Shown here: positions 33,620-40,667 of the stretch, one piece after another
Layout of the letters: each line of letters begins with the position of its first letter
Numbering within the stretch: position 1 is the first letter of the stretch
Assembly: GCA_913056515.1 (NCBI GenBank)
Contig: CAJXMP010000006.1
Coordinates: forward strand, 1 to 40,667
DNA length: 40,667 bases
Direction: 5' to 3'
DNA from: an uncultured Lewinella sp.
Lineage (GTDB): Bacteria; Bacteroidota; Bacteroidia; Chitinophagales; Saprospiraceae
Position numbers and translations under genes: made by a program
The notes under the pieces: generated by a model
What the model was told of the DNA's origin: nothing
Seen by the model: the letters and a program-made list of their open reading frames with translations, nothing else
Database searches by the model: none

Positions 33620-34657
33620 TTGAAGAATAAGATTATAAATATCTTAAAGCCTATTTTGTTTTTTGGGTTGGGATCTACCATCCTATACTTGATCTATAGA
33701 CAACAAAGCAATGCATTTGAAGCACAATGTGTATTAGATGGAATTCCTTTGGAAGAATGCTCTTTGCTGGATAAGTTGATTCAAGATTTTACCTCTGCTA
33801 ATTTCTTTTGGTTATTTATGGTCCTTTTAGCTTACACCATTAGTAATGTGAGTAGAACCATCAGGTGGCAAATGTTATTGAAGCCCTTGGGTATTTCTAT
33901 CAAACCAATGAATGGTTTCTTGACTATTATGTTGGGGTATTTTGCGAATCTTGGTTTCCCAAGAATTGGTGAGTTTGTTCGAGCTGGAACGCTAGCCAGA
34001 TATGAAAAGCAGGAATTTGAGCGGGTTATGGGTACCGTAGTTGTAGATCGAGTAGTTGATGTATTCAGTTTACTGCTGGCTATTCTATTGACCTTTGTTT
34101 TTTGTTTTGAAGATATAAGTACTTTTCTAGACTCCATGCCGATGTCTTTTAGCGGGACAAATCTGTTGGTGTTATTGGGGATATTGGGTCTGCTTGGTGT
34201 TTTAGCTTTGTATTATGTGGTAAAAAAATATCCAGATAATATTATCGTAAAAAAGATCTTGGGCTTTTTAGAAGGTGTTAAGGCAATCAAAGATATCGAC
34301 CAACCCTTTTGGTTTGTGTTTCATTCTCTACTGATTTGGTTCATGTATTTTACTATGATATGGGTAGGTTTGTATGCATTTGGAGCAACTGCACATTTAG
34401 GAGCAAGTGCAGGTTTATTACTCTTTGTAGTGGGGAGTTTGGGAATAGTTATTCCTACTCCTGGTGGAATGGGGACCTATCACGCATTGGTTGGTGCCGC
34501 ACTAACTTTTGTCTATGGTTTGAGTTCGGCTGATGGATTTTCATTTGCCAATATCATCTTCTTCACTATACAGATTGGAGCGAATGTGTTATTTGGTGTA
34601 CTGGCCTTGATTTTACTTCCGATTTTAAATGGAGGTACAAAAAAAGAGGTGCAATAA
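33620..34657 (+). CDS. Lysylphosphatidylglycerol synthase TM-region (UPF0104) protein
   Basis: A polytopic membrane protein of 345 aa with about eight hydrophobic helices, from the LPG_synthase_TM/UPF0104 family (flippase-like domain of MprF, also AglD-like). Signatures: NVSRTIRWQMLLKPLG, GYFANLGFPRIGEFVRAGTL and VVDRVVDVFSLL near the N-terminus, and GSLGIVIPTPGGMGTYHALV towards the C-terminus. There is no cytoplasmic lysyl-transferase domain, so a lipid-flipping or transport role is more likely than aminoacylation. The start is TTG at 33620, 9 bp after panD. The three genes appear co-transcribed, ending at a hairpin terminator. Confidence 0.82.
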   Translation: MKNKIINILKPILFFGLGSTILYLIYRQQSNAFEAQCVLDGIPLEECSLLDKLIQDFTSANFFWLFMVLLAYTISNVSRTIRWQMLLKPLGISIKPMNGFLTIMLGYFANLGFPRIGEFVRAGTLARYEKQEFERVMGTVVVDRVVDVFSLLLAILLTFVFCFEDISTFLDSMPMSFSGTNLLVLLGILGLLGVLALYYVVKKYPDNIIVKKILGFLEGVKAIKDIDQPFWFVFHSLLIWFMYFTMIWVGLYAFGATAHLGASAGLLLFVVGSLGIVIPTPGGMGTYHALVGAALTFVYGLSSADGFSFANIIFFTIQIGANVLFGVLALILLPILNGGTKKEVQ

Positions 34658-34676
34658 TTGCACCTCTTTTTTTTAT
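34639..34676. terminator. Bidirectional terminator between the UPF0104 and ferritin genes
   Basis: Stem 34639-34654 with 34658-34673 (core GAGGTGCAA/TTGCACCTC) has the UPF0104 stop codon TAA as its loop. Flanking A- and T-tracts allow use in both directions. Confidence 0.9.
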
Positions 34677-35191
34677 GCTTCTTCCTCTTCTTCTTCTGGA
34701 GCGTTAGCTCTCTTTTCCAATTCTTTATTGATGTAGTATAGACTTTGTGGTCCATTACCAATCAATTTGACCTGGTCTAGAATATCTTTAACTAAGATCT
34801 CCTCTTCCAGCTGTTCATCAACATACCATTGAAGGAAGTTTAATGTTCTAAAATCTTTTTGTTCTTGAGATACAGCAACCAATTCATGTATGCTTTTGGT
34901 TACCTTTTTCTCATGCTCGTATACTTCTTCTAATAATGATCTGATGTCAGACCAAGATTGTTGCTCTAAGGATACATTAGGAATTATAGCTTTTCCATCG
35001 ACCCCATTCAAGTACTTAACTAATTTAAGCATATGCATACGCTCTTCATCAGAATGTTCGTATAGAAATTCTGCACAACCACCTAAACCTTCTTGCTCAC
35101 ACCAATTGGCCATGGCTAGATATACAAATGATGCTTTGCACTCCATAGCTATTTGGTCATTTAAGGCTTGTTCAATTACAGGACTCAACAT
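34673..35191 (-). CDS. ftnA: Ferritin (FtnA type)
   Basis: A non-heme, 24-subunit iron-storage protein that oxidises Fe(II) at a di-iron ferroxidase centre. The 172-aa product is a four-helix bundle. The residues used by bacterial FtnA are present at the same positions as in Escherichia coli: Glu17, Tyr24, Glu49, Glu50, His53, Glu94, Glu126, Gln127, Glu129 and Glu130. The tail is acidic (EEEEEEA). A perfect -7 promoter element lies 30 bp upstream. No Fur-type operator was recognised. It is monocistronic and ends in the terminator shared with the UPF0104 gene. Confidence 0.95.
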   Translation of the reverse strand: MLSPVIEQALNDQIAMECKASFVYLAMANWCEQEGLGGCAEFLYEHSDEERMHMLKLVKYLNGVDGKAIIPNVSLEQQSWSDIRSLLEEVYEHEKKVTKSIHELVAVSQEQKDFRTLNFLQWYVDEQLEEEILVKDILDQVKLIGNGPQSLYYINKELEKRANAPEEEEEEA

Positions 35192-35220
35192 ATTTTATTC
35201 TTTTAATTAATTCTTCAAAA

Positions 35221-35228
35221 CAAAATTA
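35221..35228 (-). promoter_or_regulatory. -7 promoter element of the ferritin gene
   Basis: Minus-strand TAATTTTG matches TAnnTTTG exactly, about 30 bp ahead of the ATG at 35191, for a leader of about 23 nt. The -33 region is not convincing. Confidence 0.4.
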
Positions 35229-35257
35229 AATAAGATTTGGTTTATCTGTGTTTACTA

Positions 35258-36469
35258 TTAGTAATAATATGAGATTGCAAATGCAATAACGGATACAATT
35301 AACCCATACATAAATACTGAATAACAGATACTTAGGTATTTATACTTCTGAGCAAGTACTTTTCCAAGGAAGTACAAATCACGTGTCATCGAGCTATACA
35401 AAAAGTCGCTATCCTTTATCATTTCCATCATCCCCCAATGGAAGTCTTCAATATCCATGTTGTAGTAATTACCAAAAAACAACAGGTTAGATCTTTTCTG
35501 CTCTATGTCTGCTCTGCTGAATTTTCCTTCAGTCACCTTCGGGCGGGTAGACAGTGTGGCAAAGACTACAGCCACTAGACAGACGGCCAAGAGGATACAA
35601 GTTGGAATGATCAGACTAGGATTGATGGAGAATTTGGGCACTAAAGAAGACACTACAATTGAAATAATAATCGCATTGATCGATAACATGATGTTAGCTT
35701 TGTTATCTGCGATTGAGCTTAAGTTGACGTGTGTTCTGTAGGTAGTTCTGTACATAGTCTCTACACCACGACCTAGACGCACAGAATTCATTTCATCTTT
35801 GTTCTCCGTCTTCTTCTTTTTCTTTTTGATTAAGTTCAACGGTATCTTCTCCTCTGGATTAATTCTAGATTTTTGTTTGTAGAGTTGAAGCATGTGTTTT
35901 TGCTTTCTGCTCTCATAAAGATCAGAAGCATATTTCGTATGAAAACTATGTTCTCTTAAGAAGTTCAGTTCAAATTCAATCCACTCGTATTCAGACATGA
36001 TGATGTTCTTATGTAAAGCCATTTCATGTCTAAGTTTGCCTGTTCTAGCCCAATAGGTTTTTTTCCCGATATGGGATAGGTCGGCATCACAAAGAATCCC
36101 TTCCAGTGTTGTTTGAGGTTGTTGAGGGACTTTAGTAGCAAGAATACAAGCCTTTATGATCTCAATATTTTCACTAGGGTAATTTCTTTCTTCTAAAAAT
36201 TCTTGTGCGTACAGTGCAGATCTTTGCTCATGGCCGAGAGGCCCTTGGTCATATCCAGTATCATGGAACCAGGCTGCTAATTGAAGTATTTCTAGATCGG
36301 TATCACTCAAATCATTGGCATGACCAATTTCAACTACAGATTCAACTACATTACAGGTATGTTCAAAATCGTGAAATACGAATGTTTCTTCAATCTTGTC
36401 CTGCATAAATTGCTCGACAAAATGTTGAGCTTGAGCTAAAATTCCTGTAGGTGGTAATCCTTGTTCCAT
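35258..36469 (-). CDS. HD-domain phosphohydrolase fused to Pycsar-effector TM domain (DUF5706)
   Basis: A 403-aa two-module protein. Residues 15-180 are an HD-superfamily phosphohydrolase with His37 (FEHT), His69-Asp70 (WFHDTGYD) and Asp130 (CDADL), so all metal ligands are present. A basic linker (NLIKKKKKKTENK, about 212-224) leads to the C-terminal module (about 240-403). It opens with SSIADNKANIMLSINAIIIS and has three transmembrane helices (about 261-278, 286-305 and 380-400) and a cytosolic loop between the second and third. That module matches the PycTM/DUF5706 family, effectors of the cCMP/cUMP anti-phage Pycsar systems. No nucleotide cyclase gene is in the window, so this looks like an orphan or core-genome relative. 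Signal hydrolysis coupled to a membrane effector is inferred. Confidence 0.8.
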   Translation of the reverse strand: MEQGLPPTGILAQAQHFVEQFMQDKIEETFVFHDFEHTCNVVESVVEIGHANDLSDTDLEILQLAAWFHDTGYDQGPLGHEQRSALYAQEFLEERNYPSENIEIIKACILATKVPQQPQTTLEGILCDADLSHIGKKTYWARTGKLRHEMALHKNIIMSEYEWIEFELNFLREHSFHTKYASDLYESRKQKHMLQLYKQKSRINPEEKIPLNLIKKKKKKTENKDEMNSVRLGRGVETMYRTTYRTHVNLSSIADNKANIMLSINAIIISIVVSSLVPKFSINPSLIIPTCILLAVCLVAVVFATLSTRPKVTEGKFSRADIEQKRSNLLFFGNYYNMDIEDFHWGMMEMIKDSDFLYSSMTRDLYFLGKVLAQKYKYLSICYSVFMYGLIVSVIAFAISYYY

Positions 36470-36570
36470 GATTTATTGTTAAGCTGCGAAATATACAAAA
36501 AAACAGCATAGTCCTTCTGTGTGCTTTGTCTTTCTCGCTGCTCTAATTTAATAAATGTTTTATCCATTTA

Positions 36571-36596
36571 TTAAAAAAAGGGCCTCAGCCCTTTAT
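36571..36596 (-). terminator. Terminator of parC
   Basis: A short stem AAAGGGC (36577-36583) with GCCCTTT (36588-36594) and a 4-nt loop. On the minus strand it is followed by a T-tract. It overlaps the parC stop codon. Confidence 0.75.
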
Positions 36597-39172
36597 ACAT
36601 CCCATTCAAATAGATTTGATTGTCCATTTGTATCTTCTTTAGGCGGAGTTTTTGGTGCTACAGCGGTAACCTTCGCAAGTTTTCGATCACTTAATTTGTT
36701 ACCAAGCGCCTTCCAACCTTTAACATCTATGAATTCCTCTAACTTCAAGTTGCCCTCCATCTTTTTACCTTGAACGGTGAAATGGTAACTGATCTCATTT
36801 TGGTTTTCTAGAGAGCAGAATAGGAGTTTAGATTTGGCATGATCTGTTATGAATAGCTGTCTTTCATTGGTTTTACTGGTTTCGATTTGGAATCGTTTAA
36901 CCATGGTCCAACCTTTGTTTCCATCGAAATAAACAGCGGATACCACAACATCTTTAGCAAGTTTCTTGATGTCGCTGATTTCGTTAGGATTGAACTTGAG
37001 GTTTTCAATGTATTCTTTTAATTCGTAGCTGCCATCGGTGTATACGGCAAGAATCAGATCACCCGTGTCAAATCCGCCTAAGAATTTCCCCCTATCTTCC
37101 GTGTTAAGTCTACCTGAGACTGTATCCATATAGACATTCAATGCACCTAGACTGGATTGACCTTTTTCCAGCAAAGTTACTTTACGAACGGGGTATTTAG
37201 TTAAGGTATTTCCTTGAGAAGCTCTTCCTTTAATCGCAAGTTCTGAGAAGTCGAATTCAAAGATTTTGTTTCTGGCTTTTGACCCCTGGCTCAATTGAAC
37301 TTGAACCACCTCACTTTCTCCATTAGGATTGGAGGTGAAATAGAGTACTTTACTTCCTTTGGTTCCTTTCGTTAAATCGTATTCCTTATCTCTTGTTATA
37401 GCTTTTACATTAAATCTTTTCGCAAAGGTTTTTCCGGTTCCCCCATCTAGGTATACCATGTTATAGGTGGTTCTTTCATCTCCTTTCTTCCATACATCTA
37501 CATGTAGAATATTTTTTCCAACGAAGGTTTTATCTGAAATTCTAGATACTAAGAACTTACCGTCTTTTCTGAAGACTATGATATCATCGATATCAGAACA
37601 ATCTTTTACGAATTCATCTTTCTTGAGGCTCGTACCAATAAATCCTTCTGCTTTGTTGACATATAGCTTGGTGTTATTGGCCACAACTAATGCTGCTTCA
37701 ACTTTTTCAAAGCTAGAAATTTCTGTTCTTCGCTTTCTGTCTTTTCCAAATTTGTCCAAAAGATTTTGGAAGTAAGCTATGGCAAAATCAACTAGATGAG
37801 CAAGGTCGTATTTAACCTGTTCGAGTTCCTCTTCAAGCCCCTTGATTAATTCATCGGCTTTGAATGTATTGAACTTGGAAATTCGCTTGATTTTTATTTC
37901 GGTTAATTTGACAATGTCATCTTGTGTAACAGGTCTAATTAATTGCAGTCTGGTATCGTTCGCTTTGGCTTTTTCGCCTGGTTGTATCAAATATTGCTTC
38001 AGCTCTTCATCAATAATCTGAATAACAGCTTCCCAAGTTTCTGCTTCCTCTATTTCTCGGTAAATTCTCTGCTCAATAAATATTTTTTCTAGAGAGGAGA
38101 ACTGCCATTTCTCTTCCAGTTCAGCTTTTTTAATTTCGAGCTCTAACTGCAGTAAATCTTTGGTGTGCTCTGTGGATATTTTGAGTAACTCATGGACGTT
38201 GGTGAACAAGGGTTTGTCATCAACAATAACACAGGCATTAGGCGATATAGATACTTCACAGTTGGTAAAGGCATACAATGCATCTATGGTAACCTCTGGT
38301 GATATACCATTGGCAAGATCGATTAATATTTCGATATCAGCCGCTGTGTTGTCCACTACTTTTTTGATTTTGATTTTCCCTTTATCATTGGCTTTGATAA
38401 TGGAATCGATTAAAGAAGTTGTGGTAGTGGAGAACGGAATCTCTGTAATTCGAAGTTGATTCTTTTCTACTATTTCAATCTTGGCTCTAATTTTTACTTT
38501 TCCTCCACGAGCGCCCTTATTGTACTCACTCGCATCCATAATTCCCCCAAAAGGGAAGTCAGGCAAAATTTTAAAGGATTTTTCTTCTAAAATTTTGATT
38601 GCACCTTTAATTAGTTCGTTGAAGTTATGCGGTAATATTTTCGTAGAAAGACCTACAGCAATCCCTTCTCCACCTTGTGCTAAAAGTAAAGGGAATTTCA
38701 TTGGAAGATGAATAGGTTCATTCTGTCTTCCATCGTAGGAGGTTTGCCATTGGGTGGTTTGGTTGTTGAAGGCAACGGCTAGGGCAAATTTGGTTAAGCG
38801 AGCTTCAATATATCTGGAGGCTGCTGCCCCATCTCCAGTACGGTTGTCCCCCCAGTTTCCTTGGCAGTCAATCAATAGATCTTTTTGACCCATATTTACT
38901 AGTGCATCACCGATTGCAGCGTCACCATGCGGGTGGAAAGACATGGTATTACCTATGATGTTGGCCACTTTAGTGTATCGACCATCATCCATTTTTTTCA
39001 TACTATGCAGAATTCTTCTTTGCACAGGCTTCAGTCCATCCAAGGCAGCAGGTACTGCACGCTCTAGTATTACATATGAAGCATAGTCGAGGAAGTACTC
39101 TTTGTACATACCTCTTAATCCATTATTGTTGTCTGCGGTCATCTCCGTTGTAGAAGTATTTGAAAAATCCAT
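36593..39172 (-). CDS. parC: DNA topoisomerase IV subunit A
   Basis: The breakage-reunion subunit of a type IIA topoisomerase. The 859-aa product has the winged-helix/tower core: YASYVILERAVPAALDGLKP, PVQRRILHSMKKMDDGRY, SFHPHGDAAIGDALVNMGQ and DLLIDCQGNWGDNRTGD. The catalytic Tyr121 is in AASRYIEARL. A beta-pinwheel C-terminal domain lacks the canonical GyrA box, having only degenerate blades, and GWTMVKRFQIETSK fits the ParC-like group of Bacteroidota. At the quinolone position equal to GyrA Ser83 the residue is Ala85. parE is not in the window. A second ATG (codon 11) is also possible as start. Confidence 0.9.
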   Translation of the reverse strand: MDFSNTSTTEMTADNNNGLRGMYKEYFLDYASYVILERAVPAALDGLKPVQRRILHSMKKMDDGRYTKVANIIGNTMSFHPHGDAAIGDALVNMGQKDLLIDCQGNWGDNRTGDGAAASRYIEARLTKFALAVAFNNQTTQWQTSYDGRQNEPIHLPMKFPLLLAQGGEGIAVGLSTKILPHNFNELIKGAIKILEEKSFKILPDFPFGGIMDASEYNKGARGGKVKIRAKIEIVEKNQLRITEIPFSTTTTSLIDSIIKANDKGKIKIKKVVDNTAADIEILIDLANGISPEVTIDALYAFTNCEVSISPNACVIVDDKPLFTNVHELLKISTEHTKDLLQLELEIKKAELEEKWQFSSLEKIFIEQRIYREIEEAETWEAVIQIIDEELKQYLIQPGEKAKANDTRLQLIRPVTQDDIVKLTEIKIKRISKFNTFKADELIKGLEEELEQVKYDLAHLVDFAIAYFQNLLDKFGKDRKRRTEISSFEKVEAALVVANNTKLYVNKAEGFIGTSLKKDEFVKDCSDIDDIIVFRKDGKFLVSRISDKTFVGKNILHVDVWKKGDERTTYNMVYLDGGTGKTFAKRFNVKAITRDKEYDLTKGTKGSKVLYFTSNPNGESEVVQVQLSQGSKARNKIFEFDFSELAIKGRASQGNTLTKYPVRKVTLLEKGQSSLGALNVYMDTVSGRLNTEDRGKFLGGFDTGDLILAVYTDGSYELKEYIENLKFNPNEISDIKKLAKDVVVSAVYFDGNKGWTMVKRFQIETSKTNERQLFITDHAKSKLLFCSLENQNEISYHFTVQGKKMEGNLKLEEFIDVKGWKALGNKLSDRKLAKVTAVAPKTPPKEDTNGQSNLFEWDV

Positions 39173-39501
39173 TCTATACTATATTTCTTCGCCCCTGGGT
39201 AAGTCTATGTTTTTTACCCTTTTTTTATCAAAAAAGTTCAGTCCAAGTGTGGTCTAAGTTGAATATTTAAAAGGACAGGTAAGCTGTTAAAGTAATAGGA
39301 ATTTTTGTTTTCAGCAAACATTTTTAGCTAGATATCTAGAGTAATAGACCGTAAAAAAGATTGTGAAATTGTAAGGAGCGTTCTAGTTAATTGAATGTGA
39401 ATAGTTTGTTAATGCAGGTGGAAGCTTGTATATTAAAGCAGCATTAACCAGTGCACAATCGTTAAAACCAAGTAGGTTATTTTGTAACTACACCAAGCAT
39501 T
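39173..39501. other. Intergenic region between the divergent parC and ECF sigma genes
   Basis: 329 bp, AT-rich, between divergent starts, so it should hold both promoters. No exact TAnnTTTG pair at good spacing was found on either strand. The one notable element is the 12-bp palindrome CTAGATATCTAG at 39328-39339. A 71-codon ORF from 39426 overlaps the sigma gene in another frame and is not credible. No RNA gene was recognised. Confidence 0.5.
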
Positions 39502-40053
39502 ATGAAGATTTCATTACCCTTAAGTACCACAGAGCAGGATTTAATCCAAGCATGTGTCTTGAGAAAGAGATGGGCTCAAAAATTTATATACGAGAGCTAT
39601 TATTCTCCAATGCTAAATGTCTGTATGCGTTATTCAAATAATTCGGATGATGCTAGAGATATCTTGCATGATGGCTTTATAAAGGTGTTCAAGCACATTC
39701 ATAAGTTTGAAGTTGGAACATCATTTGATGCTTGGATTAGGAGACTGATGATTAATACCTCGATAGATTATTATCGAAAATTAATCAAACGTCGTACAGA
39801 GGATTTGGATCTAGTGATGGATCTGAAAGGTAAAGACGTCGATGCAATCAGCAGATGTAGTGAAAAAGAGATTTTAGCAGCTGTACAGTCTTTAACACCT
39901 GCCTACAGAGCGGTATTCAACCTGTATGTGATGGAGGGATATTCGCACAAAGAGATTGGGAAAATGCTGAATATCAATGAAAGTACCTCCCGATCAAATC
40001 TTGTTAAATCAAGACAAAAATTGAAAGAATTTATTGAGACCAATTACTTGTAA
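39502..40053 (+). CDS. RNA polymerase sigma factor, ECF type
   Basis: A sigma-70 family factor of 183 aa with only regions 2 and 4, as in ECF sigma factors. Region 2 is clear: FIYESYYSPMLNVCMRYSNN, DDARDILHDGFIKVFKHIHK, and FDAWIRRLMINTSIDYYRK. Region 4 contains LTPAYRAVFNLYVMEGYSHK followed by EIGKMLNINESTSRSNLVKS, a helix-turn-helix that reads the -35 box. The start ATG 39502 gives the normal length. The next gene, 8 bp downstream, encodes a soluble-then-membrane protein and is the likely anti-sigma partner. The target promoters are unknown. Confidence 0.92.
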   Translation: MKISLPLSTTEQDLIQACVLRKRWAQKFIYESYYSPMLNVCMRYSNNSDDARDILHDGFIKVFKHIHKFEVGTSFDAWIRRLMINTSIDYYRKLIKRRTEDLDLVMDLKGKDVDAISRCSEKEILAAVQSLTPAYRAVFNLYVMEGYSHKEIGKMLNINESTSRSNLVKSRQKLKEFIETNYL

Positions 40054-40061
40054 GAACTGAC

Positions 40062-40667
40062 ATGACAAAACATAGCTCAAAATTTGACGCTACTTTTAGA
40101 GATCAACTAAATAATCTCCCACTTGACAACAGTACGATGTCATGGGATGCTATGTTTGAGCGGATGTCAGCTATGGGCTTAAGTGATTTGGAATTAAATG
40201 ATATTCAGATACAGCAAAAACTGAATGCTGCAGATGCTGAGGCAACGGTTTCTAACCCAGATTGGAATGCATTTGAACAAATTTTGGATAGTGAAGAACA
40301 AGTTCCTAATAGCATTTTTGACCAAGGTGTTCGATCTAAATTAAATCAAGTTAGTCCACTTTACACCAGTAATAGTTGGGATGACTTTTACTTCATTTAT
40401 AGAAATTATATCAGCCTAAGAAGACAATGGTTCCTCTCTAGGTTTATTGAATTCAGCTACCTGATTATTTTATTCATGTTCATGGGTAGTATGGATTTTA
40501 ATTTTGGTGATAAGGATGTAGAGCAAGGAGCGATTATTATTCAACAAAATGCTACGGAGGAATTTGTTGAACAAAACAATTCAGGTATAACGGCTTTACC
40601 ACCTCAGGCACTTAGTATGGCGGAGTCGAATGATAAGCCAACAGTAAACAATGTTGTATATAGTGTA
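40062..40667 (+). CDS. Putative anti-sigma-type membrane protein with W-D repeats (3' end missing)
   Basis: An open frame from ATG 40062 that runs off the window after 202 codons. The N-terminal 125 residues are predicted cytoplasmic and contain three degenerate repeats of about 35-40 residues, each a [F/L]DxxxRxxLN-like stretch followed by a W[D/N]xF motif: FDATFRDQLN...SWDAMFERM, LNDIQIQQKLN...DWNAFEQIL, and FDQGVRSKLN...SWDDFYFIY. One transmembrane helix follows (about 140-157, YLIILFMFMGSM), then a probably periplasmic Gln/Asn-rich region. Position after an ECF sigma gene with an 8-bp gap suggests it binds or anchors the sigma factor. No zinc-binding anti-sigma motif (HxxxCxxC) is present. 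Confidence 0.65.
   Translation, partial: MTKHSSKFDATFRDQLNNLPLDNSTMSWDAMFERMSAMGLSDLELNDIQIQQKLNAADAEATVSNPDWNAFEQILDSEEQVPNSIFDQGVRSKLNQVSPLYTSNSWDDFYFIYRNYISLRRQWFLSRFIEFSYLIILFMFMGSMDFNFGDKDVEQGAIIIQQNATEEFVEQNNSGITALPPQALSMAESNDKPTVNNVVYSV

Noticed and set aside
39426-39641. 71-codon ORF ahead of the ECF sigma gene
   Set aside because: It overlaps the sigma gene in another frame, has no family features, and the sigma frame is convincing.
1-40667. Horizontal transfer, prophage, CRISPR or insertion sequence
   Set aside because: No integrase, transposase, tRNA-flanked island, repeat-spacer array or marked composition shift was seen; genes are mainly core functions.

Overview
The window is a gene-dense, AT-rich chromosomal segment from a member of the Bacteroidota. 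The evidence is the run of families typical of that phylum (DUF2480, DUF4286, DUF4290, DUF4270 and DUF6427-like proteins), a PorE-like TPR/propeller/OmpA protein, Bacteroidota-type -7 promoter elements (TAnnTTTG), the near absence of Shine-Dalgarno sequences, and the order DUF4270-glmS / GT5-like / panC-panD. The sodium-pumping Nqr complex suggests a marine or saline habitat. Family-level placement (Saprospiria-like or Flavobacteriales-like) is a guess. No rRNA, tRNA, CRISPR, insertion sequence or prophage was seen. The content is core genome with a few lineage-specific proteins.

Layout. 1-4249: the 3' end of nqrB, then nqrC, D, E and F. 4286-6232 (-): a PorE-like outer-membrane/peptidoglycan protein. 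6429-9424 (+): a FAIM1-like membrane protein, then an overlapping scpB / DUF2480 / lytic transglycosylase cluster. 9457-14150 (-): DsbD with a doubled N-terminal domain, a polytopic membrane protein and an alpha/beta hydrolase. 14205-15185 (+): a trans-polyprenyl diphosphate synthase. 15218-17747 (-): a coiled-coil protein and asd. 17792-21261 (+): a secreted lamin-tail protein, dgkA and a Skp/OmpH chaperone. 21311-26342 (-): acyl-CoA dehydrogenase, an MFS protein, DUF4286, murA and DUF4290. 26603-27833 (+): phhB and phhA, separated by an apparent attenuator. 27853-32173 (-): glmS, a DUF4270 lipoprotein and a half-length GT5 protein. 32394-34657 (+): panC, panD and a UPF0104 membrane protein. 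34673-39172 (-): ferritin, an HD-Pycsar-TM fusion and parC. 39502-40667 (+): an ECF sigma factor and the start of a membrane protein that looks like its anti-sigma partner. All six convergent gene junctions carry a perfect hairpin that can work as a terminator in both directions.

The most notable element lies between phhB and phhA. A 19-codon leader ORF (MNHLHTYYYAAYSNPFGNR, 26968-27027) with four Tyr codons is followed by a 15-bp terminator that ends 7 nt before the phhA start. A segment overlapping the leader stop codon can pair with the terminator's 5' arm to form an antiterminator. The geometry fits ribosome-mediated attenuation responding to charged tRNA-Tyr. That would make phenylalanine hydroxylase a tyrosine-supply enzyme here, controlled by its own product. 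The structure is read directly from the sequence; the function is inferred.

Other points: PhhB has Asn where the third catalytic His is expected; MurA has Asp in place of the fosfomycin-target Cys; the HD-PycTM protein has no cyclase beside it; a FAIM1-like domain is fused to a transmembrane anchor; and the putative anti-sigma protein has a three-fold Trp-Asp repeat.
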